A stretch of DNA of 64,000 nt from Liquidambar formosana (lineage: Eukaryota; Streptophyta; Magnoliopsida; Saxifragales; Altingiaceae), in contig CM077832.1 in NCBI GenBank assembly GCA_039720395.1, positions 21,415,607-21,479,606 of the forward strand. Reading direction: 5' to 3'. Shown here piece after piece: positions 54,562-64,000 of this stretch; positions within the stretch are counted from its first letter, which is position 1, and each line of letters starts with the position of its first letter. The notes below the pieces were generated by a model. That model worked only from the letters and a program-made list of their open reading frames with translations. It had not been told where the DNA came from and did no database searches. A program made the translations under genes and the position numbers.

Positions 54562-57500
54562 TGTCACACCCCATTTTTGCCACCTGTCACCTTAGCTAGG
54601 GTTTGTCATTGCATGAGTCTTTTTGTTTCCTTTTTGAGTCTAGTCTTTTGCATTGAGTTTCTAGGGTCCTAAGGATGGTGTGTATGAATTTTGGTTCGAT
54701 TTGGAGTTGATCTCGAGGGATAATTAGAACTTTGGTGACTTGAGGGGCATAATCGTCTTTTTGATCACAAACTTTCCATTTGACCTTGAAATGATCTCCA
54801 AGTTGCCAATTGGAGTTCATATGGTTGTATTTGAGGTATTTGTGGGTTCAATTCGATGAATTGAAGGTTCGGGATTAGAATGGCTCATTAAGGCTCAGGT
54901 TGGCTAAAAGACCTACTTCGGGTTAGCTCGAATTGGCTCATGATTTTCACTCTATGACTACTCATTTGACCTTGATTGGTCTTGATTTCATCCCCAAATG
55001 TGTTTAGGGAGGTTGAATTTCGAATTGGAAAGCATTCGGTGCGACCCTATGTGCATACCTAAGCTAAGCGATGGTGAGGCATAGCGGTTAACCACCTTTG
55101 TAGGACTCAACCATGCAGCCATGGCTAGGGTTTCTCACCCTCAAGTGACTCAAATTACATTCCCCTTCGAAACACGGTCGTTTTGGCTTTCGTTTCGTCA
55201 AAATCGGAGTTAATTTGAACCCTAAAACACATTTGGAAGTCAAAGGGGTCAAAAATGGGCATATGCTGACAGAGCCTCGGGTGACCACCCAGGCCTGGGC
55301 GGCTAGCCGCCTGGGCCCAGGCTGCTAGCCGCCCAGCCCCAGGTGGTCACCCGAGCCACTTTCCTTTTTTGAGCCTTGACGCGGCTCCCACCCTATTTTC
55401 TCGGATTTGCTCGCCTTTGGCCGCCATTTAACCCTAATTTCAGCCCTTTTTGACCTACTTGAGCCCCAAGGTAACCTCTAAGAGCCCTTGGATCAATCCC
55501 TAGGGTTTTAATCCCAACCATTGAGGATTTTCCCTCAATCCCTATAAATACCCCCTTATACTTCAGCAATAAGGGGACACTTTGGAGGCACTTTGGTGAG
55601 ACTTGGAGGCTATGGCAGCCATCCTTAGGGTAGTTTAACCTAAACTTAGAGTGAGAGAGTGTGAGAGAAAGCTTGAAGGAAGGCTGGAGCATTACTTGAA
55701 GGCTTGAAGGAGGTTGTTCCCAGCAGCACACAAGAGGAGGAGGACTCTCTACAGCAGCCACAAAAGGTATACCCCTCCCCCTTTCTCTCTTTCATTCAAA
55801 CTAGGGTTTTTTGCATAGCTTTGCATTACTTCATGTTAAAAGCTTATTGTTTTATCATGTGTTGATGCTTCTAATGCTTAGAATACATGATTAGGATATT
55901 GTCTATGGCTGGTTTTGCATGATATAATGTCATTCTATGTGGTTTTATGAGTCTTTGTGTTTTTAGGGTTTTTTTTAGAGTCTTTTCTAGGGTTTTACAT
56001 GGAATAGTCATTATTTCATGTTAAAGTTTGTGTTTTTATTGTGTTTTTCTGTTAGTATGCATGATTAGGATCATATTTGTGGGCTGTTTAGTATGCTAGG
56101 ATGTTATTCCATGTGATTTACTGCATGTTTGGGACTTTAGGGTTTCCTTAGTGCTGAAACGGTTTTCTGCATGAAATAACTCTTTTGCATATTAAAGTTT
56201 GTGTTTTTGTTGTGTTTTGCTATTTCTATTAGTTAGTATGCATGATTAGTATAATATTTGTGGGCTGTTTAGTATGCTAGGATGATGTCCCATGTGATTT
56301 ACTGCATGTTTGGGATTCTAGGGTTTCCTTAGTGCTGAAATTGAGTTTATGTTTAGAATAGCTATACTTCATGTGCAAGCTTGTATTTTTCTCATGTGTG
56401 GATGCTTCTATTGATTAATATGCATGATTAACATGATGTCTATGATGGGCTTTGCATGATTTAGAGTTATTTTATGTGATTTTGAGCACAATTGTGATTC
56501 TAGGGTTTCATTCATCCTTGTATTAGGAAAGTAGCATATAGCATGATAGCTTAGGGTTTTTCTTTGTGTTTTCTTCATAGTTGACATATATGTGCTGCAT
56601 ATTTGATAGCTATGACATTTTTCTGCATTCATAGTAGTTGATTTTAGGGTTTTTTGCATGTCATTGCATGTAGGGTTGAATTAGGGTTTTAGTTAGCTTA
56701 TGATTCATGTTGTTGCATGACTTGTGGTTGATTTTGAGCCTTATTTCAATTCTGTCCAGATCTGTTATTTGTCCTTGTTATGATATTTTGAGCATGTGTT
56801 AGCCCATGTTTGGGCATGATAATGGCTTGATTTGGAATCTAGCTTGTTTGGTTGGTATTTTTGGTATGTTTTGCATGGAAATTGCAGGTGCTTTGACAGG
56901 TACAACAGGTGCAACTACCCCACCAATGTGGGGTGGTTATTTTGGCTATTGTGAGATGAAATCTTACAAATAAGGTAATTACCCTATGCAATAGGGTGGT
57001 TACTTTGACAGGTTGCTTTTGCTTAAGGTAAGTAGGGTGTGAGGGTGCCCCAATTCACCCTTCTTTCCTTTCCTTGAAACTTTCCCTTTCTCCCCCCCTA
57101 GGGTTGTTTCCTAATAGAGGGGTATGGTAGATTCTATAGTTTCCTTTCAATAAAGAATACCTTTTAAATCAAAGTTTCCATCTTTTATCAAATTCCATAC
57201 TTACCAAAAACCTTTTGAGAATCGTTCATTTTTGGAAGCTTACCATGTTTTATTTGAAAGGAAACTTAGGGTTTACCATAGGCCTTGATTAGGTTATAAC
57301 CCTATTCCCTTTCGAACTACGTGGACTTTGATCCATGTATTTCCATACATGGTACGTACGCGCTCTTCGTGATGTTCAAGTCCGCCCTAGGATACTAAGT
57401 ATCCTAGGTTTTCTTCTCCCCCCTCTTTCTTTTTTCTGTTTTTTCTTTGATTTACATGATTATATGGATGAATGAATGAATGATATGCATGCTGTCTTGT

Positions 57501-57865
57501 GATGATAACTGTTGATTTATGTGTGATTAAGACTTTGATTTAGCCCAATTAAATTAAGAGACCGTTTAGGGCGATATGGGTGCCTATAGGCTTTGCCTAG
57601 AACCTTCCCATATCGTAACTTAGCCTCCGAATCCCCGAATTCTCTGGTTTCCAAAAGATCATTTGCCTTTCCATTTTTAAATATGGAGTCAATCTTTTGT
57701 TTTCCTAAAACAAAACTGTTTTTAGGGTTTTCCTTGTTTCCTTTAAAAAATAAGGTGGCGACTCCTTTCTTTTTCCAAACCCATTCGTGGGCCCTCTTTT
57801 CCTGGGTCCACAGATTGGCGACTTTTAAACCCTCCTGTGGGCCTTAACCATTTCTGGGGTTCACA
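54562..57865 (+). mobile_element. 3' LTR of Tat-C
   Basis: It is 3304 bp, the same length as the 5' LTR and offset by 26932. Differences seen by eye are near 54734, 55692, 56952, 57253 and 57786. It holds the same foldback (55276-55355), TATA box (55543-55550) and 180-bp repeats (55825-56532). It is followed by ACCCC, the right target duplication. Confidence 0.95.
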
Positions 57866-58930
57866 ACCCCACATTCCCCTTATGTATCCCTTTCTTTAAA
57901 TTATGTAAATGTTATGTAATCGAGAGCGCACTAAGGAGCATGGTGGACCCAAAGGAGCATGATAGAGCCCAACAAGCCAATGGTGGAGACCATCAAGCCA
58001 AGGGAGCAGATTGAAGGACTTGAAAGCTTAGAGAAGTGTTTCAAGAAAGCATGCATGTTACGAATGGTTTATTTTACGATCACCTACACCCACCTTAGAC
58101 CTTGGATTCAATCTATTGGCTTGGATTGAATCCTCTCAAAGTCCATAATCACCATAGTGGGAGCTTAAATTTATGAGATAATTGTATTAGCTCCAATACC
58201 ATAGTTTGGTATATGTTACCTATTCACTTAGGGACTAATATCAAAATATGGTACTTTATATATGTTGATATATAATAGCTTGCGATGTATGATTTATAAT
58301 AGCATGAGATGTATGATTATAAATAGCATAATTTATATGTTTAAATTTTGATACGTAGGATGCATGTTAATTTGATGAGACCCTTTAAAAACCCCTCTTA
58401 TTTAATATTAAGTTGAAAATGGAGAAGTCATTGGGGAATGAATTCTTCATTGCCTTCCATCATTATAGGATCATCTAACGTCCCTTAATGTGGGTACCTG
58501 GCTGCAGACATGTAGGAGCTACCCATGTTAAAGACATTACTTGAAACTATCACATATGAGATATCATGGGGTGCCTAAACTGGTATATACCAAGAAACTA
58601 ACATGTGAGGTATATATTTGGCGAAACATACCTGTGTGAATGATGGGTTTAACTTAACTAGGGAAGTATTCCAAGAAACTAACATGTGAGGTGTATGTTC
58701 CCTAGAGGCAAAATGATTGGAACTTGCTTATGAAGCAATAGACAAAGAGTTGTCTTCTTATTGTGGGTTAGAAGTCAAGAAACTAACATGTGAGGCTTCT
58801 AGGTCACAGTGGGACCCCAATCCCCATTAGGAATGAGATTCCCGAATTCCATTAGAGGGTGTATGGAATTTGATAAAATAGTGGGAGGTACCATATGATT
58901 AAAGACCCAATCATTATGGATAAAAATGAA
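57866..58930 (+). mobile_element. Copia-B leader, right part, with three 19-nt motifs
   Basis: It continues the Copia-B leader after Tat-C. AAGAAACTAACATGTGAGG occurs at 58592-58610, 58673-58691 and 58777-58795. The surrounding sequence matches Copia-D (48000-48990, inverted) and Copia-F (5400-6100). No gene is seen. Confidence 0.88.
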
Positions 58931-61856
58931 ATCTAATTCTCTGTTTATGTAGATTACCTAATTACTCACCTCAAAACCCCTATTTCCTAATATATAGGAT
59001 ATTGATAGTTTGACTAAACCCGATTTCTTTGATTGACTTAGGAAACTGAGAATTGTTCTTAATTTCAAAAGATTGCTCATATGCTATTAGGCCTTTTCTT
59101 AAAGGCCCTCCATAAAACATCCTAAGAAGAAAAAGACACTATGCACAATTGGCATCTTGTTGCCATGCTATATGATAGTATTGATGACTAATGAGCTTCA
59201 GAAGCAAAATTAGTCAATGCAAGTGCCTTTGATGTCCTACATCAGATACAAAGGTTGTATTGTGAGTAAAATAATACTATAAAGTATAGTACTTGTAAAG
59301 GACTTCTTCTGGACTAGGATGTAATAAAAGTTGTTTATTAATAATCATTCTTTTGAAAAATGATTAATCACATAGAATAGCTTGAGAAGCTAGATGTGAT
59401 TTAAAATGGAAGCATAGAGGAAAGCAAGTCTTGAAAAGTCAAAGACAAAGAAATATAATTATTTTGTAGTAAACATAAGGTATTGTAAAGGGAACTTAAT
59501 AAAGTATCAGTCTTCCTAGAAGAACCAAACTTTTGAAGTTTTGGTTCATGCTCTAAACTAAATTGTTGGTTAGTTCTGCTTCTTGGTTTTTGGATTCTAG
59601 TGTAATCTAAATCGAAGCAGAAAGTTAAGTAGATAATAAGTTACCTTTAAAAATTTTAATAGAGCAAGAGTTGCTAGATTAATTTTGGGTACTTATTTCT
59701 TAACTAGGTCATTTAAGACATTCTAGAAATTTGATTTCTGAATTTAAATGACTAATTAGAGCGAATGCAACGTATTCCGAGAATACAAGAGATGTAGGGA
59801 CTCTCATTTAAATGTAACGATTATAACTTGGTTATGAGATGACCAAACCCATCTTTTACTTAGTGAAGTGAAAGAGTTACATTTATAATTTGACTAATAC
59901 ATTGTGATGTATATAGTCATATAGAGCATGCATTCAATTACAGTAGACTCCTCTTAGAATACCATAGCTCAGTGGTGAATCTAAGAGAACGAATTGAACC
60001 CTATTAAGATATGGTTTGATCCATGATGAGTTTTACTAATGTATCCATCTAGGATATACCTTAAAATTGCTACATATTGATAATTTAGGGTTCACTCCAG
60101 TTTTGTCCCAATTATATCAGATATGATATGGGAAGAAACCCAACTTAAAGAAGTTAAGGCTTGGGCTTGTGCTACGTATGTCTAGATACATAATGTAGAC
60201 AATCTGGAAATAAGGTCAAGTAAGTGTTGAATTGTGGTATATCCCAAAAGTGGTTGGGATAGTATTTCTATTACCCTAATGAACAAAATTTGTCCATTAG
60301 GATGTTTGCTGGATTTTCTTGAGAAAGAGTTCATTCAAGAAAGATGCAAAAGTAGATAGAATTTATAGAATTGTCTGTAAAGCCACAAATGAACAAAGAT
60401 CCAACCCTTGTCTCTGTTGAGACAAAAACCCTTAACTACACTACAATCTTTTCATAGATCAAATTGGATATTTCTTAACATAAGAGAGATATTGTATCTC
60501 TACTAGAATGTGAAAGAATTGTTCTTTGGTGATAAAGATCACCAAGATAATCCTATTGATTATGACTAGATGATGTTTCACATCAACTTGAGAAATGACT
60601 AAGAGTCATTAAATCCAATATGGATAGGTAGAGACCTAAAAGGCTTGGCTATTTAAGAATGTTTTCAACATAGGCAAAAAGTTGTCTATAAAGAAACTTG
60701 TTTGATAATAGTTATGCTGAAATCCATTTGGATCTTGTTATCTATAAACACACATTTTGAATATAAGATATGTCAAAAAGGATATAAAGATGTTATATCA
60801 AATGGTGAAAAACCATAAAAGTGTGTAAGTTATAGAAGTCTATTAATAGACTACAAGGTTCTCATAATTAGAACATCTATAAAGTTGAGGTAATCAAATT
60901 GTTTGATTTCTCTCATTGTATAGATGGACCATGAGTGTATAAAAGGTTAGTGGGAGTGCGATCGTTTTTCTTTATCCTAAGTATGGATGACATCATAATC
61001 ATTATGAATGATATATGAATGTTATCTAATGTAAAGTTTTAGTTTTTGGAGAAAAACTAATTCATGAAAGATTTGGCAAAAGCATCCAATAAGATCTATA
61101 GAGATAGATCATATAGATTGCTAAGTATCCCCAAATCATCAAACATAGTTGAAATGTTGAAGGAGTTCAACATGGAGAATTCTAAGGGAGGTCTGATTTA
61201 CTTCAGATAAGAATTCATTATTCAAGGGCATGTGCCCTAGGATAACACAAGTAAGATTCTTAAAGTGTTAAGAAGCCTTATTTTACACTATGTATTGAAC
61301 CTGATACCTATTATGTTGTAATTGTTACAAATAGTTATCAATCAATTCAAATTTGGAATATTGGATTGTATATGGAAATTGTAAACTCATAGTAGATGGG
61401 TATATGGATTTGGATATAATCCATATGGGGTATATTTTATATTCACTTTAGTTGGTGAAATACTTAATGGAAGAACTGTATGAAAGATACAGTGGATTCC
61501 ATTATTGAGGGTGAATTAATTGTCGCATTGTCTAGGAGACTGTTTGGATCTATAAGTTCATTTAGAACTTAGAGTTGTTCCTTCCATTGAGTTGCCCACA
61601 CCTTGTTTTGTGACAACAATGGGTCTATAGCTCAAGTATAGGAATCACGGTCTCATCAAAAGTCCAAACACATAGAGTGACAATTCCAAGTGATTAGAGG
61701 AATCATTGGAAGAGGTAATAGATACATTACAGAAGATATTATCTACATAAGTTTTTGTAGACCTACTGACTAAAGCTTTAAAACATAATTGGTTATGTCT
61801 AAGACCAACATCTTGAGAAGATAGGTATGCGATACATGGTCGATTGGCTTTAGTGC
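58931..61856 (+). pseudogene. Decayed gag-pol of Copia-B
   Basis: Only traces of coding sequence remain. Near 58960-59080 the nucleotide sequence follows the start of Copia-D gag with many stops. Around 60945-61010 a segment reads like the RT active-site region (GSAIVFLILSMDDIII, with the usual YVDD altered), and 61060-61170 resembles the RT thumb segment. No frame longer than about 60 codons is left. The decay contrasts with the near-identical LTRs. Confidence 0.75.
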
Positions 61857-61867
61857 AAGTGGGAGAT
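61857..61867 (+). other. Polypurine tract of Copia-B
   Basis: AAGTGGGAGAT directly precedes the 3' LTR start TGTTAGG, as in Copia-D. Confidence 0.85.
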
Positions 61868-63526
61868 TGTTAGGATTATGCCCTAGAGCCAATCATAGAG
61901 ATGATTGTTTAGGGATTAGGAACAATCATTTGATTTCATTTATGTATGTCACATTTATTATTGATTTAATAAAAGGGCTTATTCTATTATGTTTATATGC
62001 ATCATTTATATTTACATAATATGTCCATGGAGTTAGAGTTGAGAATATGGAATTACAAAGAGTTGTAATTTTGAGACTATAGATATATCTCTGTACTAAA
62101 CTCCTTAAGCATTCCTAGTTGAAGGTTCACTATGATGGACAGTAATGAACCATAGGACTAGCACTTGTTAGGTTGACTCTATAGGAGGATAGCTAGTCTT
62201 AAGCTATTTGTGTGGAGACACTACAACCAACAAGTGGGTGCCTATTATAAGAATAGGTACACTGAATGTGACCAAAGATATGAGATAAACTGAATGGAGT
62301 TTTTTCCTGCCTGTCAATCAGTTTCTCATTGTTATAGTGGTACAAGTAATCCTTAGACCTGAGACACCATAGTTGCCTTATGCATGTAGCTTTAGAAGTT
62401 TGATAACACTAAGTGCAAATCCTATTTAGGGGTTTGCAAAGGTGTTCATTGGCCCTACTGCTATGTGTGTGAAGGCATATGAGTGATCAACAAGGGATCC
62501 ATCACTCTCAGGAAAAGAGAGAGAATGTCTCATATAGCATTCATAATATAACTCATTAAATCCATGTCCATGGTAGGATGAATATGAAAAGAGTTTCATG
62601 AGTTCATCAATGAGTTGATATCTATGAATGAGTATAAAGTAATTGAACTAGGGACTTGACAGACTTCCATGTCCTATTAGTTCAATTGGAGACATTGTGT
62701 TGAAGGAAGGATGCAATTGTAACCTATAAACTATAACAGAAGGGTTCTTTGTAAATGACTATTCACCTCATTAAGGACCACACCATGAGCCATATGCTAG
62801 GTGTTACTCATGGTTAGTAGAAGTCCTAATTGATATAAGTGAGTTATAATCAATTAGGGAATTGGAAGGAGTTCCAATTAGACCCTAAATGGAAAGAGTT
62901 CCATTGTGCACACCTCGTGCTATTCCTACTACTTAATGATGTGAACCCAATGGGTCACACACTGATCATGCAAGAAGGGCTTTAAAGTCTATGAGAGAAA
63001 GGGTTTTAGTGAATAAAGAATAGTTCTTTATAGGCCTATTTGTATTTGATACAAATAATAGGGGTTAATGTGCAATTAAGTGTAATTACACATAACCCTA
63101 TTAGGGTTTCTTCCCCATGGCCAGCCCCCTTTAGTGGGCTGCCTATATAAGTCACACTTATGTGTGACATGGTCTAAAGGAGGCTTGCACAAAAAACCCT
63201 CGCCGTCCAGCCCCTTGGAGGCTCTCTTCTCTCTCTCTCTCTTCTCCACCTCTAGCAACAACAAGGAAGAAGAAAGAAAGGACTTGAAGCTCTAGCTAGG
63301 TGTGGATACCGTTGGAGGTAGCACACTTGGGCTGCTCATTCACCGCTGTCCGGAATCAAAGCTTGGAGCAAAAAGGAGAAGACAAAAATTCTGTAAGTGT
63401 TCTAACCCTCTTCGTAGTTAGGGTTTGATTTTGTGTTATGCATAGTTAGATTCATGGGCTGTGGAATCGTAGGAAAAATTTTTATATTCCGCACTTTTTA
63501 TTTTTCCTCTTGTTCGATTCCCAACA
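61868..63526 (+). mobile_element. 3' LTR of Copia-B
   Basis: It is 1659 bp, offset 38279 from the 5' LTR, with about four substitutions seen by eye (for example CATTTAGG versus CATTCAGG-type changes near 62427 and a change near 62656). The TATA box is at 63144-63151. It is followed by AACAA, the right target duplication. Confidence 0.94.
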
Positions 63527-64000
63527 AACAAGGGATCCATCACTCTCAGGAAAAAGAGAGAGAATGTCTCATATAGCATTCATAATATAACTCATTAAAT
63601 CCATGGCCATGGTAGGATGAATATGAAAAGAGTTTCATGAGTTCATCTATGAGTTGATATCTATGAATGAGTATAAAGTAATTGAACTAGGGACTTGACA
63701 GACTTCCATGTCCTATTAGTTCAATTGGAGACATTGTGTTGAAGGAAGGATGCAATTGTAACCTATAAACTATAACAGAAGGGTTCTTTGTAAATGACTA
63801 TTCACCTCATTAAGGACCACACCATGAGCCATATGCTAGGTGTTACTCATGGTTAGTAGAAGTCCTAATTGATATAAGTGAGTTATAATCAATTAGGGAA
63901 TTGGAAGGAGTTCCAATTAGACCCTAAATGGAAAGAGTTCCATTGTGCACACCTCGTGCTATTCCTACTACTTAATGATGTGAACCCAATGGGTCACACA
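63527..64000 (+). mobile_element. Second part of the Copia-A LTR
   Basis: After the target duplication, the sequence resumes exactly where 23588 left off (GGGATCCATCACTCTCAGG) and follows the Copia-B LTR to the window end, where it reaches the GAACCCAATGGG region. The rest of Copia-A lies outside the window. Confidence 0.9.

Larger units (their letters stand above)
27630..57865 (+). mobile_element. Tat-C, complete Ogre-like Ty3/Gypsy element carrying two antisense genes
   Basis: Order: 5' LTR, PBS, leader, gag-protease, intron, RT-RNaseH-RNaseH-integrase, A-rich tract, antisense DUF7745-like ORF, antisense seven-exon PMD gene, (Copia-D insertion), stem-loop array, polypurine tract, 3' LTR. 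ACCCC flanks both ends (27625-27629 and 57866-57870), and Copia-D carries the unoccupied version of the same site (complement of about 48990-49010). Without Copia-D it is about 20.7 kb. Both LTRs are 3304 bp with about five differences seen by eye. All element ORFs are open, so it may be an active or recently active autonomous copy. Confidence 0.95.
23589..63526 (+). mobile_element. Copia-B, interrupted by Tat-C (27630-57865)
   Basis: 5' LTR 23589-25247, PBS 25249-25260, leader to 27629, then Tat-C, then the remainder 57866-61867 and the 3' LTR 61868-63526. The target duplication AACAA is at 23584-23588 and 63527-63531. The uninterrupted site is visible in Copia-B's own LTR (GATCAACAAGGG). 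Coding regions are decayed beyond any usable ORF, while the two 1659-bp LTRs differ at only about four sites by eye. This fits a non-autonomous element moved by proteins from elsewhere. Confidence 0.92.

Overview
This window is flowering-plant nuclear repeat DNA. It is AT-rich, has no prokaryotic or organellar genes, and consists almost entirely of LTR retrotransposons inserted into one another. The species cannot be told from the sequence. Two groups are present. The first is large Ty3/Gypsy elements of the Tat clade (Ogre/Retand-like): dual RNase H, an intron between protease and reverse transcriptase, and antisense ORFs between integrase and the 3' LTR. The second is Ty1/Copia elements with a TGGTATCAGAGC primer-binding site and LTRs starting TGTTAG and ending CCAACA. 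I call them Copia-F, Tat-E, Tat-G, Copia-A, Copia-B, Tat-C and Copia-D.

Layout. 1-2505: 3' end of Tat-E (+), inserted in the 5' LTR of Copia-F. 2506-6102: Copia-F (+), the rest of that LTR, its PBS and leader. 6103-22441: Tat-G (-) inserted in Copia-F. Its 5' LTR (20234-22441) runs directly into the 3' internal part of a second Tat copy (22442-22962), so this was a tandem sharing one LTR. 22963-23588 and 63527-64000: LTR of Copia-A, split by Copia-B. 23589-27629 and 57866-63526: Copia-B (TSD AACAA), split by Tat-C. 27630-57865: Tat-C (+; TSD ACCCC), about 20.7 kb without its own insertion. 43135-52645: Copia-D (-; TSD GCTAT) inside Tat-C. The nest is six levels deep (F, G tandem, A, B, C, D), and three of the insertions are proven by target-site duplications inside the window.

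Tat-C looks complete and young. Its two 3304-bp LTRs differ at only about five sites by eye. It has a PBS, an open gag-protease ORF, a 179-bp intron whose removal fuses gag-protease in frame to RT-RNaseH-RNaseH-integrase, an open pol, and a polypurine tract. On the opposite strand, between integrase and 3' LTR, it carries two cargo genes: a single-exon DUF7745/plant-mobile-domain-like ORF, and a seven-exon plant-mobile-domain (PMD) gene of 580 codons with canonical phase-0 introns. Tat-G carries the first cargo gene (open) but not the second. Tat-G pol has one CGA-to-TGA stop, and its PBS is deleted.

The most unusual features are: (i) long arrays of stem-loops just upstream of the 3' LTR, in which both stem arms change together from unit to unit, present in both Tat families with unrelated sequence; (ii) a GC-rich foldback found upstream of the Tat-C LTR TATA box and of every antisense cargo gene, with identical foldback-TATA-ATG spacing in Tat-G and Tat-C; (iii) the intron-containing antisense PMD gene; (iv) Copia copies with near-identical LTRs but dead coding regions that keep a thrice-repeated 19-nt leader motif. 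No host single-copy gene, tRNA, rRNA or CRISPR was found.
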